Counted from the first letter of the stretch, positions 31,156-40,276 are shown. The stretch: 64,000 nt of DNA from Streptomyces sp. CB02414 (GCF_001905385.1 NZ_LIPF01000003.1:496001-560000); one strand, 5' to 3'. Notes: generated from the sequence alone by a model not told the origin. Translations and numbers: made by a program.

Positions 31156-32091
31156 ATGGCGAACGGTCACGCGAACGAGCAGGCGAACGGCCAGTGGTAC
31201 CCCCCGGAGTGGCCGGACCGCATCCGCGCGCTGGCGGCCGGCACCCTCTCGCCGGTCACCCCCAAGCGCGCGGCCACCGTCATGCTCCTGAAGGACACCG
31301 ACAGCGGTCCGGCCGTCCACATGCTGCGCCGCCGCACCTCCATGGCGTTCGCGGGGGGCGCGTACGCCTATCCGGGTGGCGGTGTCGATCCGCGCGACGA
31401 CGACCGTGACATCGGCTGGGCGGGCCCCACGCGCGCGTGGTGGGCGGACCGGCTCGGCGTCGACGAGGCGGGCGCCCAGGCGATCGTCTGCGCGGCCGTC
31501 CGGGAGACCTTCGAGGAGGCCGGCGTGCTGCTGGCCGGCCCGACCGGCGACTCGGTGGTCGGCGACACGACCGGTGCCGACTGGGAGGCCGACCGGACCG
31601 CCCTGGTCGGCCGTGAGCTGTCCTTCGCGGAGTTCCTGGACCGCCGGGGCCTCGTCCTGCGCTCCGACCTGCTGGGCGCCTGGGCGCGCTGGATCACCCC
31701 GGAGTTCGAGTCCCGCCGCTACGACACGTGGTTCTTCGTGGCCGCCCTGCCCGAGGGCCAGCGCACCCGCAACGCCTCCACGGAGGCCGACCGCACGGTG
31801 TGGATCACCCCGGCCGACGCCGCGTCCGGGTACGACAAGGGCGAACTGCTGATGATGCCGCCGACCATCGCGACCCTGCGCGGTCTGGCGGAGTGCGCTA
31901 CGGCGGCCGGGGCGCTCGCGTCGGCCCCGGACCGTGACATGACGCCGGTACTGGCGCGGGCCCGGCTGGAGGGCGGGGAGATCGTGCTCTCCTGGCCGGG
32001 ACACGACGAGTTCACCAAGCACGTGCCGGGCACAGCACCGGACAGCGCACCGGCGACACCTTCCGACCCGACCCCGGGAGCCCCCGCATGA
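31156..32091 (+). CDS. NUDIX hydrolase, long form
   Basis: A 311-residue NUDIX protein. The Nudix box is split by an insertion: GGGVDPRD followed about 35 residues later by AIVCAAVRETFEEAGVLLAG, which gives the REXXEE core. AATVMLLKD and the VHMLRRRTSMAFAGGAYAYP strand precede it. This long actinobacterial form with an insertion inside the box is seen also in mammalian NUDT19-like CoA hydrolases, so a CoA or acyl-CoA derivative is a plausible substrate. Its last bases overlap the next gene (ATGA), so it is co-translated with the MBL-fold hydrolase. Confidence 0.9.
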   Translation: MANGHANEQANGQWYPPEWPDRIRALAAGTLSPVTPKRAATVMLLKDTDSGPAVHMLRRRTSMAFAGGAYAYPGGGVDPRDDDRDIGWAGPTRAWWADRLGVDEAGAQAIVCAAVRETFEEAGVLLAGPTGDSVVGDTTGADWEADRTALVGRELSFAEFLDRRGLVLRSDLLGAWARWITPEFESRRYDTWFFVAALPEGQRTRNASTEADRTVWITPADAASGYDKGELLMMPPTIATLRGLAECATAAGALASAPDRDMTPVLARARLEGGEIVLSWPGHDEFTKHVPGTAPDSAPATPSDPTPGAPA

Positions 32092-32918
32092 CGAACGCGG
32101 CAGCACTGCCCGGCCAGCCGAGGGGCGGCGTCCTCTCGGGGCCCGCCACCGCGCGCGCGGTGAACGTCCTCGCGCCCAACGCCTCCGCGATGACCCTGGA
32201 CGGCACGAACACCTGGATCCTCGCCGAGCCCGGCTCCGACCTGGCCGTCGTCGTCGACCCGGGGCCGCTGGACGACACCCACCTGCGGCACGTCGTCGAC
32301 ACGGCAGAGCGGGCGGGCAGGCGTGTCGCCCTCACCCTGCTGACGCACGGTCACCCGGACCACGCGGAAGGCGCCGCCCGCTTCGCCGAGCTGACCGGAA
32401 CGAACGTACGGGCGCTGGACCCGGCGCTGCGGCTGGGCGACGAGGGGCTGGCCGCCGGGGACGTGATCGAGGTCGGCGGCCTGGAGCTGAGGGTCGTACC
32501 GACCCCCGGCCACACAGCGGACTCCCTGTGCTTCCATCTCCCGGCCGACCAGGCGGTCCTGACGGGCGACACCGTCCTGGGGCGCGGTACGACCGTGGTG
32601 GCCCACCCCGACGGGCGGCTCGGCGACTACCTGGACTCCCTGCGCCGCCTCAGGTCGCTCACGGCCGACGACGGGGTACACACGGTGCTCCCGGGGCACG
32701 GGCCGGTCCTGGACGACGCCCAGGGCGCCGTCGAGTACTACCTCGCCCATCGCGCCCACCGCCTCGCGCAGGTCGAGACGGCGGTGGAGGACGGCTGCCG
32801 GACTCCGGCGGAGGTCGTCGCCCGCGTCTACGCGGACGTCGACCGTTCACTCTGGCCGGCGGCGGAACTGTCGGTGCGGGCCCAGCTGGAGTACCTGGGC
32901 GAGCACGGGCTCATCTAG
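32088..32918 (+). CDS. MBL-fold metallo-hydrolase
   Basis: A 276-residue metallo-beta-lactamase-fold hydrolase. The zinc motif is LLTHGHPDHAEGA (HxHxDH), with the later ligands in TPGHTADSLCF and TGDTVLG, and the last His in LPGHGPVLDD. The N-terminal VLAPNASAMTLDGTNTWIL and C-terminal winged-helix-like tail place it with LACTB2-like hydrolases, some of which cut RNA or thioesters. It overlaps the NUDIX gene by 4 bases and is convergent with crp, 20 bases away. Its substrate is unknown. Confidence 0.92.
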   Translation: MTNAAALPGQPRGGVLSGPATARAVNVLAPNASAMTLDGTNTWILAEPGSDLAVVVDPGPLDDTHLRHVVDTAERAGRRVALTLLTHGHPDHAEGAARFAELTGTNVRALDPALRLGDEGLAAGDVIEVGGLELRVVPTPGHTADSLCFHLPADQAVLTGDTVLGRGTTVVAHPDGRLGDYLDSLRRLRSLTADDGVHTVLPGHGPVLDDAQGAVEYYLAHRAHRLAQVETAVEDGCRTPAEVVARVYADVDRSLWPAAELSVRAQLEYLGEHGLI

Positions 32919-32938
32919 CCACGCCCCCCTGGGGCGCG

Positions 32939-33613
32939 TCAGCGGGAGCGCTTGGCCAGCCGCTCCACGTCCAGCAGGATCACCGCGCGGGCCTCCAGGC
33001 GGAGCCAGCCGCGCTGGGCGAAGTCCGCCAGCGCCTTGTTGACCGTCTCGCGGGACGCGCCGACCAGCTGGGCCAGCTCCTCCTGCGTCAGGTCGTGCAC
33101 GACGTGGATGCCCTCCTCGGACTGCACGCCGAAGCGGCGGGACAGGTCCAGCAGGGCGCGGGCGACACGGCCGGGGACGTCCGAGAAGACCAGGTCCGAC
33201 ATGGCGTCGTTGGTCTTGCGCAGGCGGCGCGCGACGGCGCGCAGCAGGGCGGTGGCCACCTCCGGACGCACGTTCAGCCAGGGCTGGAGGTCGGGGTGGC
33301 CGAGGGCGAGCAGCTTCACCTCGGTCAGCGCGGTGGCGGTCGCCGTGCGCGGGCCCGGGTCGAAGAGCGACAGCTCGCCGATCAGCTCGCTGGGACCGAC
33401 CACGGCCAGCATGTTCTCGCGGCCGTCGGGGGACGTGCGGTGGAGCTTCACCTTGCCTTCGGTGACCACGTAGAGGCGGTCTCCGGGGTCGCCCTCGTGG
33501 AACAGCGAGTCGCCCCGGGCGAGGGTCACCTCACTCATGGAGGCGCGGAGCTCCGCGGATTGCTCGTCGTCGAGCGCCGCGAAGAGCGGGTTGCGCCGCA
33601 GAACGTCGTCCAC
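32939..33613 (-). CDS. crp: CRP/FNR-family regulator Crp
   Basis: A 224-residue cyclic-nucleotide-type regulator. The effector domain runs from NPLFAALDDEQSAELRASM to FHEGDPGDRLYVVTEGKVKL, with the phosphate-binding cassette at GELSLFDPGPRTATATALTE. The dimer helix ends in LVFSDVPGRVARALLDLSRRFG. The DNA-binding helix-turn-helix is LTQEELAQLVGASRETVNKAL. GTG 33613 gives the length I recall for S. coelicolor Crp (SCO3571), a regulator of germination, growth and antibiotic production. The longer frame to 35356 covers nth in antisense and is not real. A consensus Crp site lies 91 bp upstream, consistent with autoregulation. Confidence 0.95.
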   Translation of the reverse strand: MDDVLRRNPLFAALDDEQSAELRASMSEVTLARGDSLFHEGDPGDRLYVVTEGKVKLHRTSPDGRENMLAVVGPSELIGELSLFDPGPRTATATALTEVKLLALGHPDLQPWLNVRPEVATALLRAVARRLRKTNDAMSDLVFSDVPGRVARALLDLSRRFGVQSEEGIHVVHDLTQEELAQLVGASRETVNKALADFAQRGWLRLEARAVILLDVERLAKRSR

Positions 33614-33703
33614 GAGTTCTCTCCTTGTCGACCGGCTCAGAGGATCTTGTTCCCCCGGTGTACCAGGGGTCCGTGGTGCCCATTTTGCCGGACAGTCCAA
33701 ACA

Positions 33704-33717
33704 GTGTGATCTGTCAC
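33704..33717. promoter_or_regulatory. Crp-binding site upstream of crp and nth
   Basis: GTG-TGATCT-GTCAC matches the GTG-N6-GNCAC consensus reported for Streptomyces Crp, and also contains TGTGA-N4-TCACA. It is 91 bp from the crp start and 104 bp from the divergent nth start. Confidence 0.7.
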
Positions 33718-33820
33718 AAGGATGCCGCACTGGTGTCCCGGGGTACGCGGCAGGGGTCCAATTGGGCGCCGATCTTCGAGGTCCGGGGCGGATGTCGGTG
33801 GCGGGCCGTAGGCTGGCCGG

Positions 33821-34906
33821 GTGTCCAAATCGCCGGTGAGAGCACAGGCAGAGGGGGCTGCACGGGTGGGTGCACGTCGCGATTCCGCTGTGGGCGAACA
33901 GGGCCCCGATGGCGGTAGGAAAACGGCGAAAGCGACAAAGAAGGCGGCACCTGCCAAGAGGGTGACCGCGGAGAAGGGTGCCGTGAAGAAGTCCGCCGGG
34001 AAGAGCGTCGAGAAGCAGGCGGCCGTCAGGAAGCAGGCGCCCGCCAAGAAGCCCCCCGTCGCCCCCAAGAAGGCCACCGCCGCCGTCAAGGGCGTCGCCC
34101 CGGCGAAGACCGTCGCCGCGAAACCGGCGCGCGAGGAGTCCCGCACCGCGCTGGTCCGCCGCGCCCGCCGCATCAACCGCGAGCTCGCCGAGGTCTACCC
34201 GTACGCCCACCCGGAGCTGGACTTCGAGAACCCCTTCCAGCTGGTCGTGGCCACCGTGCTGTCCGCCCAGACCACCGACCTGCGCGTCAACCAGACGACA
34301 CCCGCGCTCTTCGCGAAGTACCCGACCCCCGAGGATCTGGCCGCGGCCAACCCCGAGGAGGTCGAGGAGATCCTGCGCCCCACCGGCTTCTTCCGGGCCA
34401 AGACCAAGTCGGTCATAGGGCTGTCCAAGGCGCTGGCGGAGGACTTCGGCGGCGAGGTCCCCGGCCGCCTCGAAGACCTCGTCAAACTGCCCGGCGTGGG
34501 CCGCAAGACCGCCTTCGTCGTACTGGGCAACGCCTTCGGCCGCCCCGGCATCACCGTGGACACCCACTTCCAGCGCCTGGTGCGCCGCTGGCAGTGGACC
34601 GCCGAGACCGACCCGGACAAGATCGAGGCCGCCGTCGGCGCGCTCTTCCCGAAGAGCGACTGGACCGACCTGTCCCACCACGTCATCTGGCACGGCCGCC
34701 GGATCTGCCACGCCCGCAAGCCCGCCTGCGGCGCCTGCCCGATCGCCCCGCTCTGCCCGGCGTACGGCGAGGGCGAGACGGATCCCGAGAAGGCGAAGAA
34801 GCTCCTGAAGTACGAGAAGGGCGGCCTCCCCGGCCAGCGGCTGAACCCACCGCAGGCCTACCTGGACGCGGGCGGGAAGCCGGCGCCGCCGCTGGGGGCC
34901 GGGTGA
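33821..34906 (+). CDS. nth: Endonuclease III with lysine-rich N-terminal tail
   Basis: A 361-residue base-excision repair glycosylase/AP lyase. The catalytic domain (about residues 115-330) carries [20 protein letters not shown], the helix-hairpin-helix [17 protein letters not shown] with the catalytic Lys, and VDTHFQRL with the catalytic Asp. The iron-sulfur loop follows as C-x6-C-x2-C-x5-C ([17 protein letters not shown]). The first 105 residues are an extension rich in Lys, Ala and Pro ([40 protein letters not shown]). It resembles histone H1-like or HupS-type tails and is absent from E. coli Nth. GTG 33821 was kept as the start because the tail is in continuous frame with strong Streptomyces codon bias. 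Confidence 0.95.
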   Translation: MSKSPVRAQAEGAARVGARRDSAVGEQGPDGGRKTAKATKKAAPAKRVTAEKGAVKKSAGKSVEKQAAVRKQAPAKKPPVAPKKATAAVKGVAPAKTVAAKPAREESRTALVRRARRINRELAEVYPYAHPELDFENPFQLVVATVLSAQTTDLRVNQTTPALFAKYPTPEDLAAANPEEVEEILRPTGFFRAKTKSVIGLSKALAEDFGGEVPGRLEDLVKLPGVGRKTAFVVLGNAFGRPGITVDTHFQRLVRRWQWTAETDPDKIEAAVGALFPKSDWTDLSHHVIWHGRRICHARKPACGACPIAPLCPAYGEGETDPEKAKKLLKYEKGGLPGQRLNPPQAYLDAGGKPAPPLGAG

Positions 34907-34952
34907 CGGAACGATCTCGGGGGCGTCGGGCGTTGGAATCGGCAGGACGGGG

Positions 34953-35666
34953 GTGGAGATGACTCGGGCGAGTGACACGCAGGGCGGCACACGCGGCGCC
35001 ATGCTCAGCACGGAGGGCCTGCCCGGCTGGCTGGACCCGGTGGTGCGGGCCGTCGCGACGGTGCGGCCCACCCAGCTGAGCCGCTTTCTGCCCCCCGAGG
35101 ACGGCGCCGGACGCCAGTCCGCCGTGCTGATCCTGTTCGGTGAGTCGGAAGGCGGCCGGGGCCCGGAACTGCTGCTGATGGAGCGGGCCGGCACCCTGCG
35201 CTCGCACGCCGGGCAGCCGGCCTTCCCGGGCGGTGCCCTCGACCCCGAGGACGGCGACCCGCAGGGCGAGGGGCCGCTGCGGGCCGCGCTGCGCGAGGCC
35301 GAGGAGGAGACCGGCCTCGATCCGTCCGGCGTGCAGCTCTTCGGTGTCCTGCCCAAGCTCTACATCCCGGTCAGCGAGTTCGTCGTCACCCCGGTCCTCG
35401 CCTGGTGGCGCGAGCCCACCCCCGTCGGTGTGGTCGATCCGAACGAGACGGCGCGGGTCTTCACCGTCCCCGTGGCCGATCTCACGGACCCCGCCAACCG
35501 GGTCACCACCCTCCATCCCAGCGGCCACAAGGGCCCCGCGTTCCTGGTCGAATCGGCGCTCGTCTGGGGCTTCACGGCCGGCATCATCGACCGGTTGCTG
35601 CACTTCGCGGGCTGGGAGCGGCCCTGGGACAGGGAGAAGCAGGTCCCGCTGGACTGGCGGTCATGA
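34953..35666 (+). CDS. NUDIX hydrolase, CoA-pyrophosphatase type
   Basis: A 237-residue NUDIX protein of the CoA-ase subgroup. The box reads GGALDPEDG followed by GPLRAALREAEEETGLDPSG, preceded by LLLMERAGTLRSHAGQPAFP, whose LRSHAGQxxFPGG is the CoA-pyrophosphatase (NudL) signature. It would split CoA or oxidised CoA into phosphopantetheine and adenosine diphosphate. C-terminal KGPAFLVESALVWGFTAGII is also typical. The start may be GTG 34953 or ATG 34959. Adjacent to the marP-like protease in the same direction, as I recall in other Streptomyces. Confidence 0.9.
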   Translation: MEMTRASDTQGGTRGAMLSTEGLPGWLDPVVRAVATVRPTQLSRFLPPEDGAGRQSAVLILFGESEGGRGPELLLMERAGTLRSHAGQPAFPGGALDPEDGDPQGEGPLRAALREAEEETGLDPSGVQLFGVLPKLYIPVSEFVVTPVLAWWREPTPVGVVDPNETARVFTVPVADLTDPANRVTTLHPSGHKGPAFLVESALVWGFTAGIIDRLLHFAGWERPWDREKQVPLDWRS

Positions 35667-35713
35667 CAGGGTGACCGGTGTGAGCGTAGGACGACGAGGC
35701 GGGGCCTGAATCG

Positions 35714-36913
35714 GTGAACGTGCTGGACATCCTCTTGCTGCTGGCCGCCGTCTGGTTCGCGATCGTCGGCTTCCGCCAGGGCTTCGTCGTCGGCATCCTG
35801 TCCGTGGTCGGCTTCCTCGGCGGCGGCCTCGTCGCCGTCTATCTGCTGCCGGTGGTCTGGGACGCGCTGACGGACAACGCGGAGGTGAGTACGACCGCCG
35901 CCGTCGTCGCGGTCGTCGTCGTCATCGTCTGCGCCTCCGTCGGCCAGGCCCTGACCACGCACCTCGGCAACAAGCTGCGGCGCTACATCACCTGGTCCCC
36001 GGCCCGCGCTCTGGACGCCACCGGCGGCGCGCTGGTCAACGTGGTGGCGATGCTGCTGGTCGCTTGGCTGATCGGTGCCGCCCTCGCCCAGACCACTATG
36101 CCGACGATAGGCAAGGAGGTCCGGCAGTCCCACGTGCTGTCGGGCGTGCAGGAGGTGCTGCCGGACCAGGCCGACACCTGGTTCAACAGCTTCAGCTCCG
36201 TCCTCGCGCGCAACGGCTTCCCACAGGTCTTCAGCCCGTTCGCCAACGAGCCGATCACCGAGGTCCAGCCGCCCGACCCCGCACTGGCGAACAGCCCGGT
36301 CGCCGTCCGCGCCAAGCGCTCCATCGTCAAGGTCATGGGCACCGCCCCCGACTGCGGCAAGGTCCTGGAGGGCACCGGCTTCGTCTTCGCCGAGCGCCGC
36401 GTCATGACCAACGCCCACGTGGTGGGCGGCGTCGACGAGCCCACGGTGCAGATAGGCGGCGAGGGCAGGAAGTACGACGCGACGGTCGTCCTCTACGACT
36501 GGCGGCGCGACATCGCCGTACTGGACGTGCCGGAACTGGACGCGCCCGCGCTGCGGTTCAGCGAGGATGACGCGGTCCGCGACGACGGCGCGATCGTGGC
36601 CGGGTTCCCGGAGAACGGGGCGTACGACGTCCGCGCCGCGCGCGTGCGCGGGCGCATCACGGCCAACGGCCCGGACATCTACCACCGCGACACCGTCGGC
36701 CGCGACGTCTACTCGCTGTATGCGACCGTCCGTCAGGGCAACTCCGGCGGCCCGCTGCTGACGCCCGAGGGCGAGGTCTACGGGGTGGTCTTCGCCAAGT
36801 CCCTGGACGACCCCGACACCGGCTACGCGCTCACCGCCGACGAGATCCGCGAGGACATCGCCGAGGGCCGCACCGCCAACCAGCAGGTGGACAGCGACAG
36901 CTGCGCGCTCTAG
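35714..36913 (+). CDS. marP: Membrane-anchored serine protease, MarP-type (CvpA-trypsin fusion)
   Basis: A 399-residue protein. Residues 1-120 form a CvpA-like membrane domain with four helices (NVLDILLLLAAVWFAIVGF, LSVVGFLGGGLVAVYLLP, TAAVVAVVVVIVCASVGQAL, ALVNVVAMLLVAWLIGAAL). An extracytoplasmic trypsin-like domain follows, with His in VMTNAHVVGG, Asp in WRRDIAVLDV and Ser in RQGNSGGPLLTP. Two Cys (DCGKVL and the terminal SDSCAL) could form the disulfide known in mycobacterial MarP. In mycobacteria it protects against acid and oxidative stress by activating a peptidoglycan hydrolase. The same architecture here suggests an envelope-stress role. Confidence 0.93.
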   Translation: MNVLDILLLLAAVWFAIVGFRQGFVVGILSVVGFLGGGLVAVYLLPVVWDALTDNAEVSTTAAVVAVVVVIVCASVGQALTTHLGNKLRRYITWSPARALDATGGALVNVVAMLLVAWLIGAALAQTTMPTIGKEVRQSHVLSGVQEVLPDQADTWFNSFSSVLARNGFPQVFSPFANEPITEVQPPDPALANSPVAVRAKRSIVKVMGTAPDCGKVLEGTGFVFAERRVMTNAHVVGGVDEPTVQIGGEGRKYDATVVLYDWRRDIAVLDVPELDAPALRFSEDDAVRDDGAIVAGFPENGAYDVRAARVRGRITANGPDIYHRDTVGRDVYSLYATVRQGNSGGPLLTPEGEVYGVVFAKSLDDPDTGYALTADEIREDIAEGRTANQQVDSDSCAL

Positions 36914-37283
36914 GAGCCGGCTTCCGGTTCGGAGCCCGGGGAGGTCGCGGCGGGCGCGCGGGTGTCAGCCGACGCCGCGTGGATGGCGCAGGCGTACGGA
37001 GACCCAGCGGGCCCGGCGGCGCAGGATGCGCGGAATGCCCACCCGGAGGTCCGCCGCCGCGAGTTGCGGGGTGTCTCCTCGTCGGTGGGTGCTGCTCACG
37101 CCGCTCGTGGAGCGGCCGTCGCGTGCTACGTCACTGTAGTCGTGCGTCCAGCCCATACCCCGACGTGTGCCCCCGCCCGAAGGTCGATAACCGTTCCTGG
37201 GGCGCCCAATTGGCCTATGCGCCGGGCAAGTGGCCGTTCATAGGACAAGCGTTCCGGTTCGGGTACCGGGCGCGTCCGTACGG
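36914..37283. other. Intergenic region between marP and the convergent hydrolase
   Basis: About 370 bases. It contains a possible minus-strand small gene (see next entry) and a relatively AT-rich patch at 37130-37230 (CGATAACCG, CAATTGGCC) that could carry its promoter. No terminator hairpin stands out by eye. Confidence 0.5.
36965..37156 (-). CDS. Possible small basic protein
   Basis: A 63-residue frame, MGWTHDYSDVARDGRSTSGV, followed by THRRGDTPQLAAADLRVGIP and a strongly basic amphipathic end RILRRRARWVSVRLRHPRG. The ATG at 37156 follows GGGGT on the minus strand. The first half has an amino acid composition unlike random out-of-frame high-GC DNA and I have a vague memory of similar small proteins in Streptomyces. 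Function unknown; it could be spurious. Confidence 0.4.
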   Translation of the reverse strand: MGWTHDYSDVARDGRSTSGVSSTHRRGDTPQLAAADLRVGIPRILRRRARWVSVRLRHPRGVG

Positions 37284-38252
37284 TCACCGATCGGGTTCGG
37301 GATCCTTCAGCCAATTGATCAGTTCGGTGGAAAAGGCGACCGGATCCTCTTCGTGCGGGAAGTGCCCGAGGCCGTCGAACAGCCGCCACCGGTAGGGCGC
37401 TTCGACGTACTGCCCGGACCCGGCCGCGCTCCGGGTCCGCATCACCGGGTCCAGCGAGCCGTGCAGGTGCAGCGTCGGCACCCGCACCGGCCGCTTCATG
37501 CGGCGGTAGAACTGGATGCCGTCCGGACGGGCGAGCGAGCGCACCAGCCAGCGGTACGGCTCGACGGAGCAGTGCGCCGTGGAGGGGATGCACATGGCGC
37601 GGCGGTAGGCCGCCACCGCCTCCTCGTCCAGCGGCCGGGGGCCCGACCAGTCGTCGATCAGCCGCCCGACCAGCGCGCCGTCCTCCGCGGTCAGTTGGCG
37701 CTCCGGGATCCAGGGGCGCTGGAACCCCCAGATGTAGGAGCCCGCGCGGGTCTGGCGGACGTCCCCGAGCATGGCCGAGCGCCAGCGCCGCGGGTGCGGC
37801 ATCGAGGAGACCGCGAGCCGCCGTACGAGCTTGGGCCGCATCGCGGCGGCCGTCCAGGCCAGGTAGCCGCCCAGATCGTGGCCGACCAGCGCGGCGTCCG
37901 GCTCGCCGAGCGAGCGGACCACGCCGGTGATGTCGAGGGCCAGGCCGGCCGGGTCGTAGCCGCGCGGGGTGCGGTCGCTGCCGCCGACGCCGCGCAGGTC
38001 CATGGCGACGGCGCGGAAACCGGCGTCCGCGAGCGCCGACAGCTGGTGCCGCCAGGTCCACCAGAACTGCGGGAAGCCGTGCAGCAGCAGTACCAGCGGT
38101 CCGTCCCCCGCCTCCGCGATGTGGAAGCGGGCGCCGTTGGCGGCGACGTCCCGGTGGGTGACCTCGCGCCCGCCGGGGATGTCGAGGCGTACGACCGAGG
38201 CGGGGTTCTGCGCCGACGGGGATGGCTCCATCGGGGTGGCGGGGTCCGTCAT
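37284..38252 (-). CDS. Alpha/beta hydrolase
   Basis: A 322-residue alpha/beta hydrolase. HGFPQFWWTWRHQLSALADAG carries the oxyanion hole, GHDLGGYLAWTAAAM the nucleophile Asp, LDPVMRT the acid and DGLGHFPHEEDP the catalytic His. As in the hydrolase at 30062, the Asp nucleophile and HGFPxxWxxW point to an epoxide-hydrolase or haloalkane-dehalogenase-like enzyme. DWSGPRPLDEEAVAAYRRAM forms part of the cap. It overlaps the holin-like gene by 4 bases (ATGA) and so is probably co-expressed with it. Substrate unknown. Confidence 0.9.
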   Translation of the reverse strand: MTDPATPMEPSPSAQNPASVVRLDIPGGREVTHRDVAANGARFHIAEAGDGPLVLLLHGFPQFWWTWRHQLSALADAGFRAVAMDLRGVGGSDRTPRGYDPAGLALDITGVVRSLGEPDAALVGHDLGGYLAWTAAAMRPKLVRRLAVSSMPHPRRWRSAMLGDVRQTRAGSYIWGFQRPWIPERQLTAEDGALVGRLIDDWSGPRPLDEEAVAAYRRAMCIPSTAHCSVEPYRWLVRSLARPDGIQFYRRMKRPVRVPTLHLHGSLDPVMRTRSAAGSGQYVEAPYRWRLFDGLGHFPHEEDPVAFSTELINWLKDPEPDR

Positions 38253-38737
38253 GAGGACGAGCGTGCCACAGCCTCGATGGCTTCGGGGGACCGGTCCGCG
38301 GGCAGCTCGGGACGCGGGTGCGGCTTGGCGTTCTGCAGCACGCCCGCCGACTGCTTCACCGAGGCGGCGACCTTCTGCGGGCCCTTGCCCTTCTTGGCCT
38401 TCTTCGCGAAGACGACGCCGATCAGCGCGAGCAGGCCGGCGACGAGGACGTTCGCCGCGAAGGACAGCAGGAAGCAGACCGCCATGTTCCAGCCGCTCCA
38501 GGTCCGGATGCCGTAGGCCAGCGCGAAGCTCAGCATCGGCAGCGAGAACACCAGGAGCAGGCCCGCGAGCGAGAACGCGCCGCCGCTCGTCGCCCCGCGC
38601 TTGACGTCCTGCCGCAGCTGGGCCTTGGCCAGTGCGATCTCGTCGTGCACGAGCGCCGACAATTCGGTGGTCGCCGAGGCGAACAGCTGGCCGATGCTGC
38701 GTTCGGTGCCGACCGGGCTGCCGTCGGGTGCGCTCAT
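38249..38737 (-). CDS. Holin-superfamily III (phage-holin-like) membrane protein
   Basis: A 162-residue protein typical of actinobacterial chromosomes: SIGQLFASATTELSALVHDEIALAKAQLRQDVKRG is an amphipathic stretch, followed by two membrane helices (AGLLLVFSLPMLSFALAYGI and AVCFLLSFAANVLVAGLLALIGVVF) and a Lys-rich segment KKAKKGKGPQKV. Annotated as a phage holin family (PF07332), but on bacterial chromosomes it is not lytic as far as known. It comes first in a two-gene minus-strand unit with the hydrolase. Confidence 0.88.
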   Translation of the reverse strand: MSAPDGSPVGTERSIGQLFASATTELSALVHDEIALAKAQLRQDVKRGATSGGAFSLAGLLLVFSLPMLSFALAYGIRTWSGWNMAVCFLLSFAANVLVAGLLALIGVVFAKKAKKGKGPQKVAASVKQSAGVLQNAKPHPRPELPADRSPEAIEAVARSSS

Positions 38738-38851
38738 CGCGTCTCTCCCTCTTCCGCTGGCTGATCTGCGTACGGTTCCGTGGCTGTCGGACGCCGCCTG
38801 ACTGCCGCGGCCCGACCGTGTACGGTCCGTCTTTTGTACCGTCTCGTCAGA

Positions 38852-40276
38852 TCATGCCGGACCGTCGCCCTCATCGCCTGCCCCGCCCGGCACTTCGGCA
38901 AGCCGCGCCGACTCCATCTCCTCGGCGATCCGGCGGTGCTCGGCGGCCTTCTTCTCGTAGATGGCGGCCACCCGCAGGTGGTACGCCGGGTCGTCCTCCT
39001 CGTAGATGTCCGGCACGCCGCTGAGGTCCTCGTCGCGCTCCTCGGCCTCGGTCAGCTTGCGGTACTTGGCGTTCCGAATCTTCAGCAGCACGGTGGCCAG
39101 CAGCGCCGCGACGACCGAGCCGGTCAGGACGGCGGCCTTGACCTCGTCGGTCATCGCCGCGTCGCCCTCGAAGGCCAGCTCGCCGATCAGCAGCGACACG
39201 GTGAAGCCGATGCCGGCCAGCGTGGCCACCGCGAACACGTCGGCCCATTGGAGGTCGTCGCTGAGCGAGGCCCGGGTGAAGCGCGCCGTCAGCCAGGTGC
39301 CGCCGAAGATGCCCAGCGTCTTGCCGACCACGAGCCCGAGGACCACGCCCAGGGTCTCCGGCTTGGTGAACACGTCGGCCAGCGCCCCGCCCGAGATCGA
39401 CACACCCGCGCTGAACAGCGCGAACAGCGGCACGGCCAGACCTGCCGACAGGGGGCGGACCAGGTGCTCGATGTGCTCGCCGGGGGAGTGCCGCTCGCCC
39501 TCGCGGGTGTGGCAGCGCAGCATCAGGCCCATCGCGACGCCGGCGATGGTGGCGTGGACGCCGCTGTTGTACATCAGCCCCCAGACGACGAGGCCGAGCG
39601 GGACGTACACGTACCAGCCGCGCACCCCCTTGCGCAGCAGCAGCCAGAAGACGACGAGGCCGACGACGGCGCCGCCGAGCGCGGCGAAGTTCAGGCTGTC
39701 GGTGAAGAAGACCGCGATGATCAGGATCGCGAAGAGGTCGTCGACGACGGCGAGCGTCAGCAGGAAGGCGCGCAGGGCGCTCGGCAGGGAGGTGCCGATG
39801 ACGGCGAGCACGGCGAGCGCGAAGGCGATGTCGGTGGCGGTGGGCACGGCCCAGCCGGCCAGCGAGCCACCGCCGGAGGTGGCGGTGACGGTGTACACGA
39901 GGGCCGGCACGGCCATACCGCACAGCGCCGCGACCACCGGGAGCGCGGCGGCCTTCGGGTCCTTCAGGTCGCCGGCGACCAGCTCGCGCTTGAGCTCGAT
40001 GCCGGCGACGAAGAAGAAGATCGCCAGCAGTCCGTCGGCGGCCCAGTGCGCGACCGACAGGTCGAGGCCGATGGACTCGATCCCGAAGTGGAAGTCGCTG
40101 ACGCTCTCGTAGCTGTCGCCGAACGCCGGTATGTTCGCCCACACCAGTGCGGCGATCGCGGCGACGAGCAGCAGCACGCCACCGACGGTCTCGGTGCGCA
40201 GCGCTTCGGCGACGTAGTTCCGCTCGGGGAGGGACAGCCGTCCGAAGGCTTTACGGGGGGTGCGGGGCGCGGTCAC
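38852..40276 (-). CDS. nhaA: Na+/H+ antiporter NhaA
   Basis: A 474-residue antiporter. Diagnostic segments are FFFVAGIELKRELV, VPTATDIAFALAVLAVIG (the discontinuous helix IV region) and LTLAVVDDLFAIL, which contains the two ion-binding aspartates. SGVHATIAGVAMGL and GKTLGIFGGTWL follow. About 11-12 membrane helices can be counted. The last 75 residues are a charged cytoplasmic tail with EEDDPAYHLRVAAIYEKKAAEHRRIAEEM. GTG 40276 is chosen because GGAGGA lies 8 bases upstream, which removes 20 residues of the longest frame. It exports sodium in exchange for protons and helps pH and salt tolerance. Confidence 0.95.
   Translation of the reverse strand: MTAPRTPRKAFGRLSLPERNYVAEALRTETVGGVLLLVAAIAALVWANIPAFGDSYESVSDFHFGIESIGLDLSVAHWAADGLLAIFFFVAGIELKRELVAGDLKDPKAAALPVVAALCGMAVPALVYTVTATSGGGSLAGWAVPTATDIAFALAVLAVIGTSLPSALRAFLLTLAVVDDLFAILIIAVFFTDSLNFAALGGAVVGLVVFWLLLRKGVRGWYVYVPLGLVVWGLMYNSGVHATIAGVAMGLMLRCHTREGERHSPGEHIEHLVRPLSAGLAVPLFALFSAGVSISGGALADVFTKPETLGVVLGLVVGKTLGIFGGTWLTARFTRASLSDDLQWADVFAVATLAGIGFTVSLLIGELAFEGDAAMTDEVKAAVLTGSVVAALLATVLLKIRNAKYRKLTEAEERDEDLSGVPDIYEEDDPAYHLRVAAIYEKKAAEHRRIAEEMESARLAEVPGGAGDEGDGPA

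Noticed and set aside
32939..35356. 805-codon minus-strand frame covering crp and nth
   Set aside because: Only the first 224 codons from 33613 are Crp; the remainder is antisense to nth and the NUDIX gene.
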